Source: Fimbriimonadaceae bacterium
Lineage (GTDB): Bacteria > Armatimonadota > Fimbriimonadia > Fimbriimonadales > Fimbriimonadaceae
Direction of reading: 5' to 3'
NCBI GenBank assembly: GCA_014380605.1
Contig: JACMJO010000376.1
Location: 1-10,307, forward strand
Length of the DNA stretch: 10,307 nucleotides
The translations under genes and the position numbers were made by a program. Below the pieces are notes generated by a model. It did not search any database. It saw only the letters and a list, made by a program, of their open reading frames with translations, and was not told the DNA's origin. Below, piece by piece: positions 1-6,628 of the stretch. How positions within the stretch are numbered: position 1 is the stretch's first letter; every line of letters begins with the position of its first letter.

Positions 1-347
1 CCTGCGGCAAGTGCCATACCGAATCTGAGAAGGTTTGGAAGAAGTCGAAGCACGCGGTCGCTCTGAAGACCCTGGAACGGGAGGGCCATGATCGCGATCC
101 AGACTGTGTGGAATGCCACGTGGTGGGCCTGGCAAGCATCTACGGTTTCACATCGCGTAAAGCAACTCCTGGTCTAACTGACGTTGGATGCGAGAGTTGC
201 CATGGACCGGGCGCAAAACACTCCTTGACGCCAAAGGAAGTTCCAATGGGCAAGGTGGGGCAGGAATCGTGCATGCCTTGCCACAAATCCGAGAACAGCC
301 CCCACTTTGATTTCGCGAAGTATTGGGCCAAGATTGCCCACAAGTAG
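1..347 (+). CDS. Multihaem cytochrome c, C-terminal fragment (cytochrome c554-like)
   Basis: This is an electron-transfer protein with covalently bound haem, expected in the periplasm or on the outer surface. The open frame enters from the left edge (first full codon at 3) and stops with TAG at 345-347, giving 114 visible residues. Four CXXCH haem-attachment motifs are present: CGKCH (3-17), CVECH (105-119), CESCH followed by GPG (189-203) and CMPCH (270-284). Additional histidines lie between the motifs and near the C-terminus (SPHFDF, KIAHK) and could be distal ligands. The spacing and the CESCHGPG motif resemble the cytochrome c554 family and the cytochrome tails of some large extracellular enzymes, so an upstream catalytic domain cannot be excluded. 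The signal peptide and the N-terminus lie outside the window. An internal ATG at 108 falls inside a haem motif and is not a credible start. It seems unrelated in function to the genes that follow. Confidence 0.9.
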   Translation, partial: CGKCHTESEKVWKKSKHAVALKTLEREGHDRDPDCVECHVVGLASIYGFTSRKATPGLTDVGCESCHGPGAKHSLTPKEVPMGKVGQESCMPCHKSENSPHFDFAKYWAKIAHK

Positions 348-366
348 GTGGATAACCTGTGGATAG
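347..366 (+). promoter_or_regulatory. Tandem pair of DnaA-box-like sites
   Basis: Two direct copies of the DnaA box in TGTGGATAA orientation are visible: GGTGGATAA at 347-355 and TGTGGATAG at 358-366. Each has one mismatch to the consensus TTATCCACA (reverse complement). Their starts are 11 bases apart, about one helical turn, as in co-operatively bound pairs at bacterial origins. The first copy begins on the last base of the cytochrome stop codon. They sit about 180 bases upstream of a DnaA-family gene, a usual place for oriC or for DnaA autoregulation. A one-mismatch 9-mer can occur by chance (another is found inside the phosphorylase gene), so the weight rests on the pairing, the spacing and the context. 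Confidence 0.5.
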
Positions 367-440
367 ATTCGACTCAATAAATCGTTGTTAAGTCTTAAAA
401 AACAAAGAAAACTTGTGAAAAGACGATCACTTGAAGTTGG
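361..440. other. AT-rich segment next to DnaA boxes, candidate unwinding element or promoter region
   Basis: Positions 361-420 are about 72% A+T by hand count, far above the surrounding coding DNA, and carry an A-rich run (CTTAAAAAACAAAGAAAAC, about 394-412). Such a segment beside DnaA boxes is what a DNA unwinding element looks like. It could equally be the A/T-rich UP-element and promoter zone for the downstream gene series. I found no convincing -35/-10 pair between 420 and 546. The rest of the gap (441-546) is of ordinary composition and shows no repeat or RNA gene that I can support. Confidence 0.35.
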
Positions 441-546
441 ACGCAATAGAAAACATCCCGTTTCTGGCTATTGACCGACCCCAAGGGTATGGTGAGAATG
501 AGGATAGAAATCGCCGGGAACTATTCCAGGCCCAGGCGATCTAGCT

Positions 547-1548
547 ATGAGCACTCCTTTACTTGATTCACGGGCTTCATGTGTCGTGGGGCCAAGGCTA
601 TCTGAGGTTTTATTCGAACGCATGGATAGACGATTCGGTTCATTAGCCGAGTTGCATTCAAATGTCGAAGCAATTGATGCAGCGCTTCTGTTTGCGAACG
701 GCCTCAATCCGTTCGTGGCAATCGTCGGGCCGAGCGGCTGGGGCAAAACCCACCTTCTGGAGTGCGTTTCAAACCATATGGCAAAGGAGTTCGGAGTTCG
801 ATCCCAAATCCTCAGCACCTTAGATTGGATTCATGGGCGTCATGTCAGCGATCCCCGACACCCGTTGTTGCTTGACGACGCCCACGAAGCGATGACCCGC
901 ACCAGGCCAAAGGTTCAGATGAGGCTGGGGCTCGAGCGCCGCGTTAGGATAGGCAGACCAACGATCGTCGCTTTGACAAGCGATCGTTTCACCCGACAAA
1001 TGCAGTCATTGCTCCCTTCGCCGCGGGAGTGGAGCATCCATGAAGTTGGCAACCCGACCTCTGAGGAGCGTCGCCTCGTTGTGCAGAAGATGGCAGAACT
1101 GCAAGGGCTAAGAATCTCTGGAGCCCTCGCCAAGATTCTCGCCACGCGGATGAAAGGGAACGGGAACACCCTGCACGGTGCGATCAACGTGCTGAAGATG
1201 GTGAAGACAGCTTGGCTGACCGCTGAGGACACGCTGCGAGCTTGTGGTTACTTGGATTCATTCTTTGCCGACAATCCCGCATGGGATCTCAAAGACAAAG
1301 TCCGTTTTGCCGCTGCAAGCACGGCAAGGCAATACCCAGCTGTAGATGGACCCGCGCTCACCTGCTATGCCATGATTCATGTGGCCCACCTCGGAGAGAT
1401 CGATGTGGCACGGGCATGTGCCGTTAGGCCCGCCAAGGCAAACGAACTTGCGCAACGGTTTCAAAAGTCTCTTCTAGCATCTGAAGACACAAGACAGGCT
1501 TATTTTCATTTCTTAGAAACGGCGGCTGAAATCCTGCCGGAAAACTAA
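547..1548 (+). CDS. Divergent DnaA-family AAA+ ATPase (DnaA/Hda-like)
   Basis: This is a replication-initiator-like AAA+ protein of 333 residues. Walker A is GPSGWGKT (61-68), Walker B is LLLDDAHE (107-114), and sensor 1 is LTSDR (143-147), a form typical of DnaA. Residues 155-222 follow DnaA domain III closely, and residues 245-330 follow the helical domain IV. It differs from a working DnaA in several ways. There are only about 40 residues before the AAA+ core, so the DnaB-recruiting domain I is missing. The box VII arginine finger position is P159. The sensor 2 arginine position is N207. The DNA-recognition motif GGRDHTTV reads AVRPAKAN (292-299). ATP may still bind, but canonical oligomer activation and DnaA-box reading look impaired. 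It could be an Hda-type regulator, a DnaA paralogue recruited to another task, or a strongly diverged initiator. The only in-frame ATG after the upstream stop at 505-507 is at 547, with a weak AGG at 534-536. Confidence 0.8.
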   Translation: MSTPLLDSRASCVVGPRLSEVLFERMDRRFGSLAELHSNVEAIDAALLFANGLNPFVAIVGPSGWGKTHLLECVSNHMAKEFGVRSQILSTLDWIHGRHVSDPRHPLLLDDAHEAMTRTRPKVQMRLGLERRVRIGRPTIVALTSDRFTRQMQSLLPSPREWSIHEVGNPTSEERRLVVQKMAELQGLRISGALAKILATRMKGNGNTLHGAINVLKMVKTAWLTAEDTLRACGYLDSFFADNPAWDLKDKVRFAAASTARQYPAVDGPALTCYAMIHVAHLGEIDVARACAVRPAKANELAQRFQKSLLASEDTRQAYFHFLETAAEILPEN

Positions 1549-1635
1549 TCCCCGTATTTATAGCGTTATCCATTGGCACGAACATTGATTACTGTCGAAT
1601 CTGTTTCTCGCATTGGCGGGGCGTGTCGTGGAATT

Positions 1636-2907
1636 ATGCTGTCGATCCGGGCGTTAAAGCTCCTCCCCGTTTGGTTGTCGCCCGATCATCTCGTCAGTAC
1701 CGCACGCATCGTTCTTGAAGGACATTCACTCCGCGCTATTGCTGTACTGGAAGATGGACAACTGGTGGGAATGGCCACTCAGGAGTCTTTGGCGGGAGAA
1801 TCAGAACTCAGCGAAGTCCGTGTAGCTCTGGAACATGCTCCCCTCGTCCTTGATGGCGATCTGTCCGTTAGGGAAGCGGCAGACTACTTTGTGAGAGAGA
1901 ATACAGAATTTGCCCCCGTGACCTTTGAGGGCAAGTTTATGGGCGTTGTCACTTCGAACATGCTCCTGCGAGAGCTGGGCCGGTCATGGGACCCCTTAAC
2001 CGGCCTTTCATGGAGCGACCAACTGCGAGAGTGGGGCATCGAAAACCTCAAGCGCGGTAGCGAAGTCACGATATTGTTTATCGACCTCGACCAATTCGGC
2101 CAATACAACAAACGGTTCGGCCACATCGTGGGCGACCATGTTTTGCAAAAAGTCGCATCGATGTTGAGCGAGTCCATCGATCCCGAATGCGACCTCTTGG
2201 TCCGCTACGGAGGAGATGAGTTCGCGATCGGAACTCTTCGTGAACGATCCGACTCCGAGAGACTTGCCGCGATGCTGAAGCGGAGAGTCCACGAAGTCTT
2301 CATCGGCGAAGCTGAGGAAGGTGTAGATTTCACCATTGGCATTCAAGGCGGTAAGCGCAACAAAGAGCGAGATAACGTCCACTTTGCCGCCACCCTGGAC
2401 AACCTCATTAACCTTGCCAGCAAAGACTGCATCGCTCAAAAGAATGCGAAGGAAACTCTGGCCGAGCGAGACTCCAGTGCCGTTGCGGCGGTGGAGATGC
2501 TTCAGGATATGGTTCCGGATCAACTCGACCCGATCCGAGTCGTGAGCGTTTTTGCCGATGATCACACTTCGAACTCATTGACCCAAGTAATCATCAGCGT
2601 CGGCGACTCGGTGGTGTCCGGAGTCAGCGCGAGAATGGGCAAATCGGTTATCGAATCGATCGCCCACGCGACGGCTAAGGCGCTGGAACGCAAGTACCCG
2701 GACCGACCGATGCACATCAACGACATTCATCTCACTCAAAGCGCCGATGGCAAACGGATTGTGACGGTGTCTGCCCAAGTAAACCTTGGGGATCAATCGG
2801 TTGTGGTTGGCGGAGTGAAGACCGTTGAACAGGATCTATACTCCGACGTCGCGATGGCGGCAGTCCAGGCCTTCCTACAAGCGAAAAACGCCGGAACACT
2901 TCTTTAA
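1636..2907 (+). CDS. CBS-pair GGDEF protein with duplicated C-terminal beta-alpha module
   Basis: This is a probable diguanylate cyclase or c-di-GMP-related signalling protein of 423 residues, predicted cytoplasmic with no membrane segment. Residues 8-112 look like a tandem CBS domain (IAVLEDGQLVGMAT and APVTFEGKFMGVVTS), which often binds adenine nucleotides. A GGDEF domain follows: DPLTGL (119-124), metal-binding FIDLDQF (148-154), YNKRFGHIVGD (157-167) and intact GGDEF (192-196). The inhibitory RxxD site is absent: the arginine position is P183 while D186 is kept. Residues 299-416 form two similar beta-beta-beta-alpha units resembling the LeuA allosteric domain fold. I chose ATG 1636. A TTG at 1573 would add 21 residues but has no ribosome binding site and the extra part is outside the CBS domain. 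The gene lies 87 bases after the DnaA-like gene and 52 before the proteasomal ATPase. Cyclase activity is inferred, not shown. Confidence 0.8.
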   Translation: MLSIRALKLLPVWLSPDHLVSTARIVLEGHSLRAIAVLEDGQLVGMATQESLAGESELSEVRVALEHAPLVLDGDLSVREAADYFVRENTEFAPVTFEGKFMGVVTSNMLLRELGRSWDPLTGLSWSDQLREWGIENLKRGSEVTILFIDLDQFGQYNKRFGHIVGDHVLQKVASMLSESIDPECDLLVRYGGDEFAIGTLRERSDSERLAAMLKRRVHEVFIGEAEEGVDFTIGIQGGKRNKERDNVHFAATLDNLINLASKDCIAQKNAKETLAERDSSAVAAVEMLQDMVPDQLDPIRVVSVFADDHTSNSLTQVIISVGDSVVSGVSARMGKSVIESIAHATAKALERKYPDRPMHINDIHLTQSADGKRIVTVSAQVNLGDQSVVVGGVKTVEQDLYSDVAMAAVQAFLQAKNAGTLL

Positions 2908-2959
2908 TTTTTCGCGGGACCTCACAGCGATTCAGCCTCTCCCCGACGTACTATCTGGT

Positions 2960-4624
2960 ATGGCTTCCGAACCCATCCGAACGCGCGAACTGCTCGACAA
3001 AATTTATGAGCAGGCGCCAAAGGACGATCCTCGACTTCAAAACTACCTTGCCGCTCTTGAGCAATCGCTCCACGCCGAAGCCAAAGGCCGCGAGGAATCG
3101 GATCGCTTGCTCGCCGAGTATGAAGAAGCCTATAACAAACTCACCGCACCCGCAAACCGAATCGGCGTGTTCCTGAACTGGATCGAAGAAGAGTCCGCAA
3201 CGTTTGCCATGATTGCAGTCGGCGACACGGAGTACGTCGCCCATGTCGATCCCAAAGTCGATTCATCCTCCCTCGATTCCGGTGTTCGTGTCCGAGTCAA
3301 CGATGCATACGCTGTGGTTGGGATCGTTGCCCCAAGTTCAATTGGTGGAATGATCAAGGTTGGCGAAACGCTCCCAGATGGGCGTCTCCGAGTGGGATCG
3401 GAAATTCCAGGATCAGAGGGCCGCTTGGTCCACCGGGCAGGCTTGCTAAAGGACACCCAGATAAGCGTTGGCGATGAAGTCCGCTTGGACCCATCCGGCC
3501 GCTTTGCCATCGAGCACTACGAACGGCAGGAGAGTAAGGACTACTTCCTCGAGAACGTTCCTGAAATCCCTTGGGAGAAAGTCGGTGGCCAGGAAGACGC
3601 CATCAAGCTCATTCGGGAGACCATCGAGCAGCCACTTCTCTATCCCGAAATCTTCGAGAAGTTTGAGAAGAAGCCGATCAAAGGCATTCTTCTCTACGGC
3701 CCTCCTGGCTGTGGCAAGACGCTCATCGGAAAAGCGACCGCCTACAATCTCACCCAGGAGTATTCCAAGCGAGTCGGTAAGCCGGTCAAGGAATACTTCA
3801 TGGCGATCTCGGGGCCAAAGATCCTTAACATGTGGCTCGGCGAAACCGAGCGCATGGTGCGAGAGATATTCAAGACGGCCCGCGAGAAAGCAAAAGAAGG
3901 CCGTTTGGTCTTCATCTTCATGGATGAAGCTGAATCAGTCCTGCGCACAAGGTCCAGCGGACGATGGATGAACATCTCCAATACCGTTGTGCCCCAATTC
4001 TGTGCCGAGTTGGATGGCCTGCAGTCCCTAGAGAACGTCGTTCTGATGATGACCTCGAACCGACCGGACTACATCGACCCGGCCGTCCTCAGACCGGAAC
4101 GGATCGACAGGAAGGTGAAAATCGGTCGCCCGGATCGAAACGCCACTCTTCAAATCCTTGGAATCTATTTGCACGACGGGATTCCGCTAGATAGCGAAGT
4201 CCTGAAGAAATGGAAGGGCGAGGTCGATTGCGCGAGAAAGGAACTCATAGAGAGCCTGGCAGACCACCTCTGGCGAAAGTCCAAGGATGCCGAATTCCTA
4301 AAGGTTTTCCTAAGAAACGGCCAATCCGATACCCTCTACTGGAAAGACATGGTGAGCGGAGCCTTACTGAAGAGCATAGTGGACCGCGCCAAAGATTCCG
4401 CGATCAAGCGTGCGATCGCTAACCCTAAGGATCAACCGGGCGTGTCGTTGCCGGATTTGATTGAAGCTGCAAATCAGGAGTACCGAGAAAACGAGATTTT
4501 CCCCAAGGGCGATTCCCAGGAAGACTGGCTACAGTTACTGGATTTCGACCCAGAAAACGTAGCCTCCGTCAAACCGATCGGCCGCAACCGAGGCGAGGAG
4601 ATCAGTCGGCGTACGGTGATTTGA
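2960..4624 (+). CDS. mpa: Proteasome-activating AAA+ ATPase (Mpa/ARC family)
   Basis: This is a ring-forming unfoldase that in known systems feeds pupylated proteins into the 20S proteasome. It has 554 residues, somewhat short for the family (about 590-610). In order there are an N-terminal coiled-coil-like segment (about 28-62), two OB-type domains (about 65-120 and 120-187), then the AAA+ domain with Walker A GPPGCGKT (247-254), Walker B FIFMDE (318-323), sensor 1 TSNRPD (365-370) and LRPERIDR (377-384). The pore loop is MWLGE (291-295), with tryptophan where Mpa has phenylalanine or tyrosine. The C-terminal part matches Mpa well (VDRAK 474-478, EYRENEIFP 507-515). The chain ends RRTVI, without the QYL/HbYX tail used to dock on 20S. 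The upstream frame extends to 2825, but that would overlap the GGDEF gene and adds non-conserved residues, so ATG 2960 is preferred. No clear Shine-Dalgarno is seen. Confidence 0.92.
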   Translation: MASEPIRTRELLDKIYEQAPKDDPRLQNYLAALEQSLHAEAKGREESDRLLAEYEEAYNKLTAPANRIGVFLNWIEEESATFAMIAVGDTEYVAHVDPKVDSSSLDSGVRVRVNDAYAVVGIVAPSSIGGMIKVGETLPDGRLRVGSEIPGSEGRLVHRAGLLKDTQISVGDEVRLDPSGRFAIEHYERQESKDYFLENVPEIPWEKVGGQEDAIKLIRETIEQPLLYPEIFEKFEKKPIKGILLYGPPGCGKTLIGKATAYNLTQEYSKRVGKPVKEYFMAISGPKILNMWLGETERMVREIFKTAREKAKEGRLVFIFMDEAESVLRTRSSGRWMNISNTVVPQFCAELDGLQSLENVVLMMTSNRPDYIDPAVLRPERIDRKVKIGRPDRNATLQILGIYLHDGIPLDSEVLKKWKGEVDCARKELIESLADHLWRKSKDAEFLKVFLRNGQSDTLYWKDMVSGALLKSIVDRAKDSAIKRAIANPKDQPGVSLPDLIEAANQEYRENEIFPKGDSQEDWLQLLDFDPENVASVKPIGRNRGEEISRRTVI

Positions 4625-4752
4625 TGCTACGACTGAGGCGCGTCCGTACCGTCAAGGTCCTTCTTGTTGGCCTATTGGTCTGCCTACTGATCGCATCTGG
4701 CCTCGCCGCAATTGCCCACATTAACTACGTTCAGTCCTTTCAGGGTTGCTGA
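4624..4752 (+). CDS. 42-residue single-pass membrane microprotein, coupled to the ATPase gene
   Basis: This short frame begins at the ATG in TGATG, where the last base of the ATPase stop is the first base of the start, a typical translational-coupling arrangement. It encodes 42 residues. The N-terminus is strongly basic (R3, R5, R6, R8, K11), followed by one hydrophobic stretch (about 11-31) and a short polar end finishing in Gly-Cys. The positive-inside rule predicts an N-in, C-out topology. It could be a membrane anchor or regulator for the ATPase, or an unprocessed signal-anchor peptide. I do not recognise a family. It is not a Pup/UBact-like tag, since it is hydrophobic and lacks a GGE/GGQ end. 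Support comes from the overlap and the coherent membrane-protein pattern only; a chance frame remains possible. Confidence 0.5.
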   Translation: MLRLRRVRTVKVLLVGLLVCLLIASGLAAIAHINYVQSFQGC

Positions 4753-4793
4753 CGCTCGAACACTGACCCACTGTCAGCCGTCGTAAGCCATAT

Positions 4794-5324
4794 ATGCTCG
4801 CACTAAAGAAAGCCATCGCCCTGATCTTGGCAATGATTGCCCAGCAACAGGCCGAGATGAAGGATTTCAAGCCGCTGGGCCAGATTACGGGCAGCGACAC
4901 CTCCGTCGAGCAACCCATGGCCGTGATGGCCGCAGACCAACGCCAGTTGAATGATATCTGGCGGCGACACAAGGATCTTTCGGATGAACTGCCAGGCGGA
5001 CTGACCGTTCCCATCATCGACTCCTCGATCCCCACTGTTGACTTCAAGAAGAATATCGTGATCGCCTTCTTCGCAGGCCAGACAACCGGTATTGCGGGTT
5101 ACTCCATCGCGAGAATCGACATCAAGGGTAAGACGGCCATCGTCAGACTCGCGCCCCAGCCCTTTCCCGGAATCTCCATGTCGGTGAGCAACACCTATGG
5201 CATGTGGGTTTTTCCCAGGCCGACGAAGGCAATCGAGTTGGAAATGATTACCGGCTTCAACCGAGGCCAACCGGTCATTCGGAAGATCGCGAGATTTGAA
5301 GCTCCTAAAAAGCCTTCCTCTTAA
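4794..5324 (+). CDS. Secreted PrcB C-terminal-domain-like protein
   Basis: This is a predicted exported protein of 176 residues. The N-terminus (1-20) has a lysine pair followed by a hydrophobic core and a QQQA end, consistent with a signal peptide. Residues 49-60 (DQRQLNDIWRRH) and 81-105 (TVDFKKNIVIAFFAGQ with GYSI) match the pattern of the PrcB C-terminal domain, a small beta-rich domain first named in a protease-complex stability protein of Treponema. That domain occurs in many secreted proteins of unknown role, so partnership with a protease is only suggested. The gene starts 41 bases after the microprotein on the same strand and probably ends the series. Its TAA (5322-5324) overlaps the stop codon of the opposite-strand phosphorylase gene. 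The ribosome binding site is weak. Confidence 0.65.
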   Translation: MLALKKAIALILAMIAQQQAEMKDFKPLGQITGSDTSVEQPMAVMAADQRQLNDIWRRHKDLSDELPGGLTVPIIDSSIPTVDFKKNIVIAFFAGQTTGIAGYSIARIDIKGKTAIVRLAPQPFPGISMSVSNTYGMWVFPRPTKAIELEMITGFNRGQPVIRKIARFEAPKKPSS

Positions 5325-6628
5325 TACGATCCAAGGATTAGAGGTCGAGGCTCCACTGGTTTCGCGTTAAACGAAATCCCTTCGTAAATCCTCTTGCCCA
5401 TCTCCTCGGCGGACGCCTCATCGACTGCGTGGACAGTAAACAAGTCCGACTGGTCAATCCGGTCGCCAATCCCAACATGGAGATCGACCCCGACGCTAAG
5501 GTCGATGACGTCGTTCTTGCTCTTTCTGCCCCCGCCAAGGTCTATGACCGCCTGACCCACCACCTGGGCATCTATTCCGGACACATATGTCGACCCTTTA
5601 TCATAAGAAACCGTTCGACTGACCGGAGCCTTGGGCAAAGTATCCGCCTCCCAAATCGCATCCCCACCCTGAGCCAAAACCCACTCCTTGAACTTGGCAA
5701 AGGCTCTTCCCGATTCCAAAGCACTAGCCGCAAACCCCGCACCTTCCTCGATGGAGCCAGCTTTGCCGCAGGCTTCCAACGTTTCTCCAGCGTAATGCAG
5801 GCACAAGTCGCGAAAGCGCGTCCTCTGAGTTCCTTTGACATTCCCCTGAAGAACATCCAACGCCTCTCGCACTTCCAAGGCATTCCCAACTGTGGCGCCG
5901 AGAGGCTGAGACATATCGGAGATTGACGCCTTAACGCTCAATCCGAGCAATGCTCCGGTCTTCACCAACTGCCGAGCAAGCTCCTGAGCCTCCTCCAGAG
6001 TCTCCATGAACGCCCCTGAACCGCACTTGACGTCCAGAACGATGGTCTCCGCCCCGCCCGCGATCTTCTTGCTGAGAATACTGCTCACGATCAAAGGGAT
6101 CGAACCCACAGTTGCAGTCACATCGCGAAGGGCGTAGAGGGCCTTATCCGCCGGAGCTAAGTCAGGCGATTGTCCGGTAAGGGCCAAGCCGATTTTTGCT
6201 GCTTGCTCCTTCATCTCATTCGGCGTTAAATCAAGCCGAAAACCTGGGATCGAGCTAAGCTTATCGATGGTTCCGCCGGTGATTCCGAGTCCTCGGCCAC
6301 TCATCTTAATGACCGTCAGCCCGCATGCCGCCAAGATTGGCAAAAGGACGATCGTCGTCTTGTCGCCCACACCTCCGGTGCTGTGCTTATCCACCCAAGG
6401 CTTGGGCAGGCCCGACAGGTCGATGCGCTCTCCACTCTCCGCCATCGCCTTCGTTAACCATGCCGTCTCCTGCTCATTCAGTGGATTGAGATAGGCCGCC
6501 ATCAACCACGCGCTTAGCTGGTAGTCGGGGATGGTGCCTTGAGCGGCTCCCTGCGCGATGAATGTGAGGTCTTCGTAGCTGTGGACATTTCCGTCCCTTT
6601 TCTTGCTAATCAGTTCGACAATATTCAA
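5321..6628 (-). CDS. deoA: Pyrimidine-nucleoside / thymidine phosphorylase
   Basis: This cytoplasmic salvage enzyme splits thymidine, and often uridine, with phosphate into the free base and (deoxy)ribose-1-phosphate. The 435 residues equal the family length. Phosphate-site KHSTGGVGDK (81-90), the signature SGRGLGITGGTIDKL (110-124) and the base-binding residues R168, S183 and K187 (LRDVTATV, SSILSKK) are all present, as is VKCGSGAFM (200-208). The usual glutamate ending the signature (DKLE) is S125 here. The start is TTG at 6628-6626, inside the stop of the RNase HIII gene (TTGA, four-base overlap); the protein begins MNIVELISKKRDG, exactly as family members do, which supports this start. 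The next methionine is residue 43, too far in. Family members split into thymidine-specific (DeoA) and broad-specificity (Pdp) types, and I cannot separate these by eye. Confidence 0.95.
   Translation of the reverse strand: MNIVELISKKRDGNVHSYEDLTFIAQGAAQGTIPDYQLSAWLMAAYLNPLNEQETAWLTKAMAESGERIDLSGLPKPWVDKHSTGGVGDKTTIVLLPILAACGLTVIKMSGRGLGITGGTIDKLSSIPGFRLDLTPNEMKEQAAKIGLALTGQSPDLAPADKALYALRDVTATVGSIPLIVSSILSKKIAGGAETIVLDVKCGSGAFMETLEEAQELARQLVKTGALLGLSVKASISDMSQPLGATVGNALEVREALDVLQGNVKGTQRTRFRDLCLHYAGETLEACGKAGSIEEGAGFAASALESGRAFAKFKEWVLAQGGDAIWEADTLPKAPVSRTVSYDKGSTYVSGIDAQVVGQAVIDLGGGRKSKNDVIDLSVGVDLHVGIGDRIDQSDLFTVHAVDEASAEEMGKRIYEGISFNAKPVEPRPLILGSY

Noticed and set aside
348..546. Housekeeping oriC as a firm call
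   Set aside because: There are only two imperfect boxes, no dnaN/recF/gyrB neighbours, and the adjacent DnaA-like protein is degenerate. It is kept only as a candidate.
1573..1635. TTG start for the GGDEF protein
   Set aside because: There is no ribosome binding site, and the extra 21 residues lie before the CBS fold. ATG 1636 is more economical, though N-terminal data would be needed to be certain.
2008..2565. A 185-codon frame on the - strand
   Set aside because: It lies fully antisense to the GGDEF domain, has no family resemblance, and is a codon-bias shadow.
2825..2959. N-terminal extension of the proteasomal ATPase by 45 residues
   Set aside because: It overlaps the GGDEF gene in another frame and its residues do not resemble the family N-terminus. 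The ATG at 2960 gives a good Mpa-like start.
4624..4752. The 42-residue product as a Pup/UBact-type protein tag next to the proteasomal ATPase
   Set aside because: It is dominated by a hydrophobic helix and ends Gly-Cys. Pup-like tags are polar, disordered and end in GGE or GGQ. No other short frame with such an end was found nearby.
4748..4778. Two alternative short hairpins (GCTGAC or CTGAC pairing with GTCAGC) between the microprotein and the PrcB-like gene
   Set aside because: The stems are only 5-6 bp and are not followed by a T-run. They overlap a stop codon and lack support as an attenuator or terminator.
6387..6395. A one-mismatch DnaA box, TTATCCACC
   Set aside because: It is a single copy inside the conserved phosphorylase coding sequence (part of the DKHST region), so it is best explained by coding.
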